36,069 bases of DNA from IMG/VR virus record IMGVR_UViG_3300025132_000126, positions 1 to 36,069 of that record; one strand, given 5' to 3'. Made by a program: the position numbers and the translations under genes. Positions 22,726 through 30,355 of the stretch are shown here, piece after piece; the first letter of the stretch is position 1, and each line of letters begins with the position of its first letter. The notes beneath the pieces were generated by a model. It did not search any database. It was not told the DNA's origin and saw nothing but the letters and a program-made list of their open reading frames with translations. The stretch comes from a virus.

Positions 22726-22734
22726 TGCTATAAT
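22726..22734 (+). promoter_or_regulatory. Extended -10 promoter (TGC-TATAAT) for the helicase gene
   Basis: TGCTATAAT is an extended -10 with a perfect TATAAT at 22729-22734; no good -35 is visible because the terminator hairpin occupies that region. The start would be near 22741, giving a short leader before the ATG at 22756. It probably begins an early or middle transcript. Confidence 0.6.
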
Positions 22735-22755
22735 TAAGACATCTAAAGAAAACTG

Positions 22756-23943
22756 ATGCAACTAAGACCACACCAAGAGCAAGCAATTCAATCAATGTTA
22801 GACAATGACAAAGGACAAGTCATTGTTCCTACTGGTGGTGGTAAGACTATCTGTATGATTATGGATGCTGTCAAGCAGTTGGAAGATTATGGTACAGTTG
22901 TAGTCGTTGCACCACGTATATTACTTGCAGAGCAACTATCACATGAGTTTATGGAAATCATTGATGAGAAATACCCTGATGTAGATGTGATGCACGTTCA
23001 TAGTGGTAAAATCAAAGGTGTATTCAGTAGCACTAATCCAATTGATATACAGCAGTTTGTTGAGCAGAACTTAGTAAACTTTATTAGTAGAACTATTATA
23101 TTCACAACATATCATTCATTACACAGAGTTCAAGAAAGTGGTATCGATGTTGATACTATCTACTTTGATGAAGCACACAACTCAGTACAGAAAAACTTTT
23201 TTGGTGCTACTGATTACTTCTCACAGTATGCAGGTAGATGCTATTTCTTTACAGCAACACCAAAGCATAGTCGTACACCTTTCAAAGTGGGTATGAATGA
23301 TGCTGATGTTTATGGTGATGTGATTTGCAATGTACCTGCACCTAAGTTGGTCAAGCAAGGATACATACTACCACCTAAAGTTCAGGTGTTTCGTTCAAGA
23401 ATACTCAAGAAAGATGAGTTAGTTGCAGAAAGAGACAATGAGCAAATGGTAGGTGCGATTGACAATCTTGATAAGGACAAGGTGTTGATATGTGCCAAGT
23501 CAACAAGACAGATTATTTCACTTGTATCACAAACTGATTTCGTACAGCAACTTGCTATCCGTGGTTACTCTTGGATGACTATTACATCAAAGACAGGTGC
23601 TATCATTGATGGAGAGAAAGTATCCAGAGAGGACTTCTTTAATACACTTAATGATTGGGGTAGAACAAGCAAGAAGTTTGTTGTACTACATCACAGCATA
23701 CTCTCAGAGGGTATCAATGTCAATGGTCTTGAAGCAGTATTGTTCATGAGATCAATGGACTACATAGGTATTAGTCAGACGATCGGGAGGGTCATTCGTA
23801 AAGGTGATGCAGACAAAGTATTCGGTCTTGTTTGTGTTCCAGTTTACTCTAATGTTGGTATTACTACAGCAAGAAAGGTTGAAGCAGTAGTCGATACTAT
23901 CTTTAACAAGGGACAAGCAGCAACTACAGTGATTACACGATGA
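22756..23943 (+). CDS. SF2 DNA/RNA helicase, UvsW-like
   Basis: The 395-residue protein has the superfamily 2 helicase motifs: Q-like RPHQEQAI (4-11), Walker A VPTGGGKT (24-31), DEAH box FDEAH (137-141), motif III FFTATP (164-169), and motif VI QTIGRVIRKG (341-350). It resembles the UvsW/RecG-like branch-migration helicase of T4 phages, but the N-terminal domain of T4 UvsW (503 aa) seems absent. In T4, UvsW unwinds R-loops and recombination intermediates and switches off origin-dependent replication. It is transcribed from its own -10 element after a terminator and overlaps the next gene by ATGA. Confidence 0.85.
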   Translation: MQLRPHQEQAIQSMLDNDKGQVIVPTGGGKTICMIMDAVKQLEDYGTVVVVAPRILLAEQLSHEFMEIIDEKYPDVDVMHVHSGKIKGVFSSTNPIDIQQFVEQNLVNFISRTIIFTTYHSLHRVQESGIDVDTIYFDEAHNSVQKNFFGATDYFSQYAGRCYFFTATPKHSRTPFKVGMNDADVYGDVICNVPAPKLVKQGYILPPKVQVFRSRILKKDELVAERDNEQMVGAIDNLDKDKVLICAKSTRQIISLVSQTDFVQQLAIRGYSWMTITSKTGAIIDGEKVSREDFFNTLNDWGRTSKKFVVLHHSILSEGINVNGLEAVLFMRSMDYIGISQTIGRVIRKGDADKVFGLVCVPVYSNVGITTARKVEAVVDTIFNKGQAATTVITR

Positions 23944-24506
23944 ATAAATTATCAGAATTTGCATATACTAATTTCTTATTCCTTAATAACTATTATTATC
24001 ATGCACCATGTCTTCATTTCAAGGAGATAGAGGACATTGTTAATTCATATACTGAGGATGACATAGACAATGATTTCTTTGATTGGGGATATAATTGTGA
24101 TATGGACAAGACACCTGTTAAAAATTCAAATATATTTCAATTAATTTTGGATAACATGGGAGCATTTGCAGAAGACATTTTTAAGATTGATTCAAGTACA
24201 TGGAATATTGAAGAACCATGGTTAAACACATATAAGAAAGGACAGTATCAAGAAATACATGACCATGCTGAAAATGATTTTTCTGCTGTTGTGTTTATGA
24301 ATGAAGAGATTGATTTTGGACAATTTTACTTTATGGATAGGACACCTGCTAGAAGATCAAATATATTTGAAGATGATATATCTTATCCTAATATAAGTAA
24401 AGGAGATATAATTATTTTTCCAGGACATATGTTACATGGAGTATCTCCACATAAAAATGATATAATTAGGAAAACTCTTTCGTTTAACATGGACATGAAA
24501 AGATGA
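23940..24506 (+). CDS. 2-oxoglutarate/Fe(II) oxygenase-like protein A
   Basis: In this 188-residue protein, residues 105-120 (EIHDHAENDFSAVVFMN) and 157-183 (GDIIIFPGHMLHGVSPHKND...RKTLSFNMD) follow the pattern of the 2OG-Fe(II) oxygenase 5 family: HxH near 107-109 before a beta strand, a distal His166 and an Arg177 for 2OG. These enzymes hydroxylate proteins, nucleotides or small molecules; the substrate is unknown. It overlaps the helicase gene and the following oxygenase-like gene by ATGA, so all three are probably one operon. Confidence 0.7.
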   Translation: MNKLSEFAYTNFLFLNNYYYHAPCLHFKEIEDIVNSYTEDDIDNDFFDWGYNCDMDKTPVKNSNIFQLILDNMGAFAEDIFKIDSSTWNIEEPWLNTYKKGQYQEIHDHAENDFSAVVFMNEEIDFGQFYFMDRTPARRSNIFEDDISYPNISKGDIIIFPGHMLHGVSPHKNDIIRKTLSFNMDMKR

Positions 24507-25360
24507 ACATTTGGGAAACACATGACCTATCTAATATTCGTAAAGTACCATTACCTAATGGAGACTTTTACTATGTTATGGATGAGTTCTACAAGTATCC
24601 TGATCTTGTAGTAAAAGAAGTTAAGAAGTTATCTCCTGCATCTTTTAAAATTAGAGATATAGAAGAAGGGGAATCAACTTACAATGATAAATTTTTTAGG
24701 GATCATAGAAATGAAGCATTATATAGAGGTCTTTATCGATTGACTTGGGATCTAGGTACACTTGTAGACCAACCACCTATTGCATGGGAAGATTTGGAAG
24801 CATATAAAATGGGTTACTTGTATAGTAATCATGCCACAATTTATAAACATCCATTTAATCAATTGGATGATTGTTATTGGTATCCCCACATTGACTCTGG
24901 ATGGAATGGAATTGTATATTTGAATAAAAATGACTCTGGGAAAAATGGTACAAACATATATTCAATTAAGAGAAATAAAAAAAAGATTATCAATCAGGTT
25001 CTTCACTCACATGAACATCAATACCCATGGATTCCAAAAAGTCAAATGGATCTTCTTGATTATATACCATCAAAATATAATTCGTTTGCATTTTACAATG
25101 GAATAAAGTATCTTCATGGTATGAATATTGGCGATGATCAATATGTGTGTGATATGGGAGAAGAGTTAGAAGAAGAAAGAATAAACCAAGTATTCTTTTT
25201 TCATGATCAAGGTGCTGTTCGTAGAAATAAACTTGCTTACCTATTCATTTATAACCCACCTATTCCTCATGTGAGATTTCCTGGACCACTTCACAAAGTG
25301 GTACATTTTTTCAAAAAATTATTGAAAAGGTATTTCTTTTCTATTCATACTGGTGTATAA
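24503..25360 (+). CDS. 2OG-oxygenase-like protein B (DUF6445-type)
   Basis: The 285-residue protein contains YWYPHIDSGWNGIVYLN near residue 130 (PHxD then a beta strand), GTNIYSIKRN, then FYNGIKYLHGMNIGDD (distal His near 212) and RINQVFFFHDQ. The HxD...H...R order is that of Fe(II)/2OG dioxygenase folds, and the layout recalls the DUF6445 group. A Tyr/Trp-rich N-terminal half carries YYVMDEFYKYPDLVV, typical of phage oxygenases that begin with an 'F Y .. P' unit. Substrate unknown. The gene's stop overlaps a TATAAT serving the next gene. Confidence 0.6.
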   Translation: MNIWETHDLSNIRKVPLPNGDFYYVMDEFYKYPDLVVKEVKKLSPASFKIRDIEEGESTYNDKFFRDHRNEALYRGLYRLTWDLGTLVDQPPIAWEDLEAYKMGYLYSNHATIYKHPFNQLDDCYWYPHIDSGWNGIVYLNKNDSGKNGTNIYSIKRNKKKIINQVLHSHEHQYPWIPKSQMDLLDYIPSKYNSFAFYNGIKYLHGMNIGDDQYVCDMGEELEEERINQVFFFHDQGAVRRNKLAYLFIYNPPIPHVRFPGPLHKVVHFFKKLLKRYFFSIHTGV

Positions 25361-25361
25361 T
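25356..25361 (+). promoter_or_regulatory. -10 element TATAAT before the endonuclease-like gene
   Basis: TATAAT overlaps the stop of the oxygenase-like gene. The leader that follows (AAGAGTAACAAACAAG, then CCACACATG) closely resembles the leader after the TATAAT at 35495, suggesting a shared early promoter type. The -35 region is poor. Confidence 0.5.
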
Positions 25362-25386
25362 AAGAGTAACAAACAAGTTACCACAC

Positions 25387-26196
25387 ATGAGCAAGCAAAA
25401 AGCATTCATTGATTTAGTCGATCATCACTTCGGTGGTCTTCGTCAAGAGATTAAAAACTCTCTCAAGTTTAATGATGGTGTTTCTTTTGACACTGGTAAG
25501 TTTGGTGAGCGTGTGAACTTTGTTCTACATGATACCACAGGTGTTCCATCTAATGGTGGATGTGCATTTGATGCTGCTAACGGTGCTGAAGCAAAAGCAT
25601 GTAACAAGGCACAGACATATGTGTGTCCTGATTGTGGTTCTAAGAACAACTATTATGCTCATGAGTGTCACAAGTGTGGTAGCACTGAGCGTAGAGATCC
25701 TAATGATACTCGTTGGGGTATTGATACTGAAGCACATTTCAAGTATGTTGATCAAATGCCATACTATTGCTTCACTATCATCACTCCTTTAAATTGTAGT
25801 GTAGAGAGTCCTGAATTTAATATACAAGTTTATCGTATTGATACTAAGAATAAGTTTTTCAATGATATGCTCCAGTATCAGTTAGAACATGGTAAGAAAG
25901 CACACAAGAACTTTATGCCTCTTGGTCGTGATTTCTACATGTCATCACCTAAAATGTTAGTAGATTGTAATGTTTCTCTCACTAATAAATCTTTAGATAT
26001 TGATTTCAAAGAGTTCAATGCTGATGGTCGTGAGATCGAAACTATACCTGTTACTTTATTCACCAAATCAGAACAAGAGCAGTTGCAATCTGTTGATGGA
26101 TCGTGTATAATAACTGAAGCAGTTAATGCTATTGGTGTCAAGAAATCTACCCATGGTAAAGAACGTGGAACTCTTAATCGTAACAATAGGAGGTAA
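25387..26196 (+). CDS. Putative PD-(D/E)XK endonuclease with zinc ribbon, possibly MamI-like
   Basis: In this 269-residue protein, residues 59-71 (CAFDAANGAEAKA) give Asp62 followed by Glu68-x-Lys70, a PD-(D/E)XK-like catalytic signature. Immediately after is a four-cysteine zinc ribbon: CPDCGS (80-85) and CHKCGS (94-99). This order, followed by RDPNDTRWGID, reminds me of the MamI restriction endonuclease family, which I have seen annotated in cyanophages. It lies about 0.9 kb before a DNA methyltransferase gene with three small genes between. A restriction role is inference; it could be a homing-like or host-DNA-degrading nuclease. It has its own early-type promoter. Confidence 0.55.
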   Translation: MSKQKAFIDLVDHHFGGLRQEIKNSLKFNDGVSFDTGKFGERVNFVLHDTTGVPSNGGCAFDAANGAEAKACNKAQTYVCPDCGSKNNYYAHECHKCGSTERRDPNDTRWGIDTEAHFKYVDQMPYYCFTIITPLNCSVESPEFNIQVYRIDTKNKFFNDMLQYQLEHGKKAHKNFMPLGRDFYMSSPKMLVDCNVSLTNKSLDIDFKEFNADGREIETIPVTLFTKSEQEQLQSVDGSCIITEAVNAIGVKKSTHGKERGTLNRNNRR

Positions 26197-26199
26197 CCT

Positions 26200-26715
26200 A
26201 TTAATATTTTTGTAACTGACCCATCACCAACTATATCTGCTAGACATCTACCTGACAAACACATCGTTAAGATGCCATTAGAAACATGCCAAATGTTATC
26301 TATTGTATGTTCTGAGAAGTGGGGTCATGGATATGGTAATCTTCATCGTCTTGATGGTCAACCATACAAGACAGAGAAAGGTGCATTTCGTAATCACCCA
26401 TGTACAATCTGGGCAAATCAATGTTTAGAAAACACATGGTGGTTACTTGCACATGGTCTTGCTCTTTGCAATGAATATCAATGGCGATATGGTAAAATAC
26501 ATAGTTGTGAGAGAACACTAGAGGAAGCAGTAAATATTATTCCTTCTGCACCACCACCATATAAACCAAAATCATTCGCATTCGCAGGTCCAGATGAGTT
26601 TAAATATGACACAAGCATTGACACTTTTACTGCTTACAAGAATTACATTAGCAGCAAACCTTGGGTTGCATCTAATTATTTACGTGACCCATCCAGAAAA
26701 CCGAATTGGTTATGA
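26200..26715 (+). CDS. Conserved phage protein with apparent ATT start codon
   Basis: The first in-frame ATG is at 26272, but coding character continues upstream: NIFVTDPSPTISARHLPDKH then IVKMPLETCQMLSIV, the N-terminal pattern I associate with a cyanophage-type conserved protein starting MNIFVTDP. The only codon at the right place is ATT at 26200, six bases after a perfect AGGAGG (26188-26193) that overlaps the upstream stop. No ATG, GTG or TTG is available between the in-frame TAA at 26194 and 26272. The 171-residue protein has HRLDGQPYKTEKGAFRNHPC, many Trp and conserved His/Cys; function unknown. It overlaps the next gene by ATGA. Confidence 0.6.
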   Translation: MNIFVTDPSPTISARHLPDKHIVKMPLETCQMLSIVCSEKWGHGYGNLHRLDGQPYKTEKGAFRNHPCTIWANQCLENTWWLLAHGLALCNEYQWRYGKIHSCERTLEEAVNIIPSAPPPYKPKSFAFAGPDEFKYDTSIDTFTAYKNYISSKPWVASNYLRDPSRKPNWL

Positions 26716-26909
26716 CTAAGTTAATTAAAAAGAATGACTCACGTTACTTCTCACAGACAAGTAATGAATCTTATGACAGACATAGGTACAAAGTTGTATT
26801 CAAAAATGGTGCAGATCCTGTTATTGTTGATGATTGGGAACAAGCAAACTTAATCTGGTTCCAAACTCCATCACTATTCAAATCACACATAGAAGTTTTA
26901 GACAAATGA
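26712..26909 (+). CDS. 65-residue protein of unknown function
   Basis: I start it at the ATG in the ATGA overlap (26712). It reads MTKLIKKNDSRYFSQTSNES and continues with beta-like RYKVVFKNGADPVIVDDWEQ. A small basic-then-acidic protein with no recognised domain. It overlaps the next gene by ATGA. Confidence 0.55.
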   Translation: MTKLIKKNDSRYFSQTSNESYDRHRYKVVFKNGADPVIVDDWEQANLIWFQTPSLFKSHIEVLDK

Positions 26910-27115
26910 GAAATCAAATTATTTCAGCACTCCTTGCTCATGCTCAAGGGGACATTCAAAAGCACAAGATGAATGTAGAAGTGTACTTAACTAATCCTGT
27001 TGGTATTGGTGAGCATCCTGATGTGATGGAAGCAATAGAACAGGAACTAAACATGATCGCCAAGTATGAAGATCAGGTATCAGTGATCAAAAAACACTTT
27101 TTAATCAAGGATTAA
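26906..27115 (+). CDS. 69-residue helical protein of unknown function
   Basis: The ATG of the ATGA overlap at 26906 is the natural start; a longer reading from 26834 would lie inside the preceding gene. It encodes MRNQIISALLAHAQGDIQKH, then VEVYLTNPVGIGEHPDVMEA and EQELNMIAKYEDQ. The sequence looks like a small helical hairpin, similar in feel to proteins common in cyanophages. It ends 2 bp before the methyltransferase start and probably is cotranscribed with it. Confidence 0.55.
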   Translation: MRNQIISALLAHAQGDIQKHKMNVEVYLTNPVGIGEHPDVMEAIEQELNMIAKYEDQVSVIKKHFLIKD

Positions 27116-27117
27116 GG

Positions 27118-28080
27118 ATGAAAGATACAATCTTATTTGGAGACTGTCGTGAAACACTTAAGACTTTAACAAATTCAAGTGCTCGCATGTGTGTTACATC
27201 CCCACCATATTATGGTCTAAGAGACTATGGAGGAGAGAAAAACCAAATAGGGCAAGAAGAGTCACCAGAAGAGTATGTAAAACAAATGGTGGAGGTATTC
27301 CGATTGGTACGCGATGTATTAACTGATGATGGTACACTATGGTTGAATATTGGTGACTCATATTATAATTACAGATCCGATGGTAACTATCCCAAACAGA
27401 CAGTATCAAAAACGAGACAGGATTTACCACAGAGTACACCAGTAAGAGGTAATAAGTTAAAAGGATTAAAGAGTAAGGATCTAATCGGTATCCCTTGGAT
27501 GTTAGCATTTGCATTGAGAGCAGACGGATGGTATTTGAGACAAGATATAATATGGCATAAACCTAACCCCATGCCAGAGAGTGTGAAAGATAGATGTACA
27601 AAATCACATGAGTACATATTTTTGTTAAGCAAGAGTAAAAACTATTTCTATGATAATGAAGCAATCAAAGAACCCGCAAAAGATTGGGGAACAAGAGATC
27701 GCACAAATGGCAAGTACCATAATCCTGGTACTGGCTTGGCTCCTCATAGTGGGTTATCCAAGTCTTATCCTACAAAAAACAAACGGTCTGTTTGGTCAGT
27801 AACAAAGAAACCATATAAAGGAGCACACTTCGCTGTATTTCCACCTGAATTAATTGAACCTTGTGTCAAGGCAGGTAGTGAAGTTGGAGATACAATCATT
27901 GATCCATTCATGGGTAGTGGTACAAGTGCCATGGTTGCGAAGTCACTAGGCAGATATTATACTGGATGTGAACTCCACGAAGACTATGGTAACCTAATTC
28001 AGCAAAGAATACAAAATTATCACCCAGTTCAAGAAGTGGCACAAGAACCCACCGTTAACATCCTAGATCTTATACAATAA
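27118..28080 (+). CDS. DNA methyltransferase (beta-class N4/N6)
   Basis: The 320-residue protein has the catalytic motif TSPPYYG (residues 27-33) followed by LRDYG, with the AdoMet-binding motif DPFMGSGT at 262-269 near the C-terminus. Catalytic motif before motif I defines the beta class of amino-methyltransferases, which make N6-methyladenine or N4-methylcytosine. DIIWHKPNPMPES and the KSHEYIFLLSKS region are usual in type II enzymes. It could protect phage DNA from host restriction, or be the partner of the endonuclease-like gene at 25387. The recognition site cannot be read from sequence alone. Confidence 0.9.
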   Translation: MKDTILFGDCRETLKTLTNSSARMCVTSPPYYGLRDYGGEKNQIGQEESPEEYVKQMVEVFRLVRDVLTDDGTLWLNIGDSYYNYRSDGNYPKQTVSKTRQDLPQSTPVRGNKLKGLKSKDLIGIPWMLAFALRADGWYLRQDIIWHKPNPMPESVKDRCTKSHEYIFLLSKSKNYFYDNEAIKEPAKDWGTRDRTNGKYHNPGTGLAPHSGLSKSYPTKNKRSVWSVTKKPYKGAHFAVFPPELIEPCVKAGSEVGDTIIDPFMGSGTSAMVAKSLGRYYTGCELHEDYGNLIQQRIQNYHPVQEVAQEPTVNILDLIQ

Positions 28081-28084
28081 AGAT

Positions 28085-28258
28085 ATGGCAAGAATGAAAC
28101 AACTACTCCATGATATGGAGTCCTTCAGGTATTCACCTCAGTTCAAAGAAACTATAGATGATATGATGTCATCAGGTTCATTCACATTTGAACAAATAGC
28201 ATCAGAAGTAGAAATTACTGTTGATGAGTTACACCACTATCTCTCCCTTGCTACATAA
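28085..28258 (+). CDS. 57-residue helical protein, possible DNA-binding
   Basis: A short gene 4 bp after the methyltransferase stop. The product starts MARMKQLLHDMESFRYSPQF; residues ~33-53 (FTFEQIASEVEITVDELHHY) have the shape of a helix-turn-helix unit (F..IA.E..IT..EL). This makes a small regulator possible, but the match is by eye only. Confidence 0.45.
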   Translation: MARMKQLLHDMESFRYSPQFKETIDDMMSSGSFTFEQIASEVEITVDELHHYLSLAT

Positions 28259-28264
28259 ATTACT

Positions 28265-28408
28265 ATGAAAGTTAAAGTCACACTTTTTAAAGCAGGTACT
28301 CTCTTTGAAGAGAGAGTAATTGCTCGCGACTATCAGGATGCAAAAAACGTTGCACTTGCTCGTAACCCTGGTGCCACTGTTACTGGAGTAACCGCAGTAT
28401 TTGACTAA
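28265..28408 (+). CDS. 47-residue conserved cyanophage-type small protein
   Basis: It begins MKVKVTLFKAGTLFEERVIA and continues RDYQDAKNVALARNPGATVT. The beta-helix-beta pattern is compact. I recognise similar short proteins as frequent in marine T4-like phages, without known function. It overlaps the next gene by TAATG. Confidence 0.55.
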   Translation: MKVKVTLFKAGTLFEERVIARDYQDAKNVALARNPGATVTGVTAVFD

Positions 28409-28611
28409 TGAGCAGTAAAATCAAAGTATCTGGTAGATATGTTGATCAGTTTGAGGTCTACACCATGACCCTTACTGATCAACATTTGTCTGTGAATTTT
28501 AGTATGACTCAAGAGGATTTACTTGAAGTCAAAGCAGCAATTGATTCTATGTTGTTAGAGAATGAATCACTGGACATGATGCAACAACTAAGAGAATTAA
28601 CAAATGACTGA
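28408..28611 (+). CDS. 67-residue protein of unknown function
   Basis: It starts MSSKIKVSGRYVDQFEVYTM, a run of likely beta strands, then an acidic helix (DLLEVKAAIDSMLLENESLD). It overlaps both neighbours (TAATG upstream; 8 bp downstream with the oxygenase-like gene). No family recognised. Confidence 0.55.
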   Translation: MSSKIKVSGRYVDQFEVYTMTLTDQHLSVNFSMTQEDLLEVKAAIDSMLLENESLDMMQQLRELTND

Positions 28612-29377
28612 GAAGAAGGAGTTTACTGGTAAAGATTTTTATGGTAAAGAGAATCCAATTAGCGAAGCATTTAAACCCATACTTCCATTTGTTGTGCCTC
28701 ACATGGTATTTCCTATGGAAGATTCTGAGAGAAGAATTACAGAGTTACAACAAATACTTGGTGAGAGGTTAGAACTTCAAAGTCTAACTGATGGAAATGT
28801 ACCTACAGATTTTTATAATCAGGATGATGATTATGTAGAGTGGAAGAATAGTTTGTTTAATAGTTTCTTTGCTAGGGAGATTGAATTAATTTCTAAAGCA
28901 TGGTTCGATTGGTGCCTTGATGTAAAAGAATATTCAGATGGTAGAGTCAATGACCATCCTACCAGTAGCGAGGGAACAGGTAGTACAATATATAAAGAAG
29001 AAGAGCATGGGATGATGGTTACAAGTGCATGGGTTGAACAGGCACAGACTTTTCATCAACATTTACCACATGATCACGGAGTTGAGAATTTTTCATGTGT
29101 CTTGTTTGCTGGTTTTGATGATGCAGTACATGAGTCAACAACACTTATTTCTCCTTATAGATCTGCTGATGGTTTAATCTACCAATATAATCCTACCGTC
29201 AAAGAGGGTGATATTTTGGTGATTCCTGGTAATATTCTACACTATACAACTCAAAATAGGAGTACAATGTCCAGAACAGTTGTTGTATTTAATTTACAAT
29301 TCAAATCATATCTGATGGAGTCAGCGAACTTAGTGAGAGAAGATCTCCTGAAAATGTTTGGAAACCCAAATGACTAA
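28604..29377 (+). CDS. 2OG-oxygenase-like protein C
   Basis: In this 257-residue protein, AQTFHQHLPHDHGVENFSCV followed by LFAGF at about 147-170, and GDILVIPGNILHYTTQ with MSRTVVVFNLQF near 205-235, give the HxH...H...R plan of a 2OG-Fe(II) oxygenase. The first ~100 residues are helical and unlike the other oxygenases here. Substrate unknown. It overlaps its neighbours by 8 bp on each side, so it belongs to the same transcript as the small genes around it. The metal ligands are less certain than in the gene at 31741. Confidence 0.6.
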   Translation: MTEKKEFTGKDFYGKENPISEAFKPILPFVVPHMVFPMEDSERRITELQQILGERLELQSLTDGNVPTDFYNQDDDYVEWKNSLFNSFFAREIELISKAWFDWCLDVKEYSDGRVNDHPTSSEGTGSTIYKEEEHGMMVTSAWVEQAQTFHQHLPHDHGVENFSCVLFAGFDDAVHESTTLISPYRSADGLIYQYNPTVKEGDILVIPGNILHYTTQNRSTMSRTVVVFNLQFKSYLMESANLVREDLLKMFGNPND

Positions 29378-29720
29378 GTATGTTCCTCAAGTAAATGATT
29401 ATGTAAAGTGGACAACTCAACTTGGTATGGTACACCAAGGATGGGTATATTATGTGGCATCACCAATAGAACCTAAGAAAGGTTGGAAAACACCATCACG
29501 GTACATTACGATTGAAATTGCAACCAAACCTAGAAAACAATGTGACTTAACTACATTCTTACATAAAAGAATTCACGTTTGTCTCTGTTGTTATGAACAA
29601 GATTGGGGTGAATTAGAGTTTATTAGGAGAAGAGTAAGCAAACAAGATGATACAGACCCTGATACTCCCATGAGTTATGGTGAATTTAAAAGAGAGCAAC
29701 GTAATGAGCAGGCTAAATAA
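29370..29720 (+). CDS. Conserved protein of unknown function (116 aa)
   Basis: I place the start at the ATG at 29370, which overlaps the preceding gene by 8 bp; a TTG at 29358 is less likely. The protein begins MTKYVPQVNDYVKWTTQLGM, then WVYYVASPIEPKKGW, TIEIATKPRKQC and HVCLCCYEQDWGELEFI. Cys residues cluster near residues 57 and 71-74 and might bind a metal. The N-terminal strand pattern looks like a small beta-barrel. The C-terminus is polar and charged. Its stop overlaps the CTAAATA at 29713, so it ends a transcription unit. Confidence 0.6.
   Translation: MTKYVPQVNDYVKWTTQLGMVHQGWVYYVASPIEPKKGWKTPSRYITIEIATKPRKQCDLTTFLHKRIHVCLCCYEQDWGELEFIRRRVSKQDDTDPDTPMSYGEFKREQRNEQAK
29713..29719 (+). 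promoter_or_regulatory. T4-type late promoter motif CTAAATA
   Basis: CTAAATA overlaps the end of the previous gene and lies 27 bp before the GTG start at 29747. It is the expected late control for the following collar-domain tail proteins. Confidence 0.6.
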
Positions 29721-29746
29721 AAAGTAGCATGTAATAATTTCAATCA

Positions 29747-30352
29747 GTGGCATTATTCCTTGATAGATTTAAAGACAGTAATAAGGTAGGGACTGTTGCT
29801 CCATGGCCAAATAGGACTACTGTTGCACCAACTGGATGGTTGTTGTGTAATGGTGGTCAGTATGATAGCACAAATGCTGAATATTGGCAGTTGTATCAGG
29901 AAATTGGTACAACCTATAATACTGGTGGAGAATCGACTAATTATTTTAGAGTTCCTAATTTACAGGCAAAATTGCTTATGCGTGGTGCAAGTACAGGAAA
30001 CCAAGGTCAAAATCAAGGTTCTAATAATCCTGGTAACACAAATAATGCAAGTTTAGGTAATAGTCATTTACCTGTTCATAATCATAGTGTTGGTCATAGT
30101 GGTAATACTAACACCTCTACCAACATGAACCGTTCCAATAACCAATATCGAACAGGTAGTGGTAGTAGAAACTGGAAACAGTTTTCAGGTTTTAATAGAA
30201 GAAGAGTATACAACTCAAATAGTACTGGTGGTAGTGGTTCTTCTGGTAATAATCATTCTCATAGTGTAAATGCCTCATGCCGACAACCAGACTTGACGAC
30301 AAAGTATATTATTAAATATAAGTATACCGTCAGAGACGATAACTGGAACTGA
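29747..30352 (+). CDS. Tail-collar-domain protein 1 (short-fibre/adhesin type)
   Basis: This 201-residue protein has a GTG start. Residues 14-75 fit the phage tail collar domain: VGTVAPWPNRTTVAPTGWLL then CNGG, YFRVPNLQAKLLMRG. A His/Ser/Gly/Asn-rich section follows (HLPVHNHSVGHSG, then NNHSHSVNA), typical of T4 gp12-like metal-coordinating trimer threads. The C-terminus is PDLTTKYIIKYKYTV. This domain is used in short tail fibres and receptor-contact tips. It is the first of three adjacent genes with the same plan, behind a late promoter. Confidence 0.8.
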   Translation: MALFLDRFKDSNKVGTVAPWPNRTTVAPTGWLLCNGGQYDSTNAEYWQLYQEIGTTYNTGGESTNYFRVPNLQAKLLMRGASTGNQGQNQGSNNPGNTNNASLGNSHLPVHNHSVGHSGNTNTSTNMNRSNNQYRTGSGSRNWKQFSGFNRRRVYNSNSTGGSGSSGNNHSHSVNASCRQPDLTTKYIIKYKYTVRDDNWN

Positions 30353-30355
30353 ACC

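Noticed and set aside
26272-26715. ATG at 26272 as the start of this gene
   Set aside because: No ribosome binding site lies upstream, and conserved-looking coding sequence continues to an ideal AGGAGG next to the ATT at 26200.
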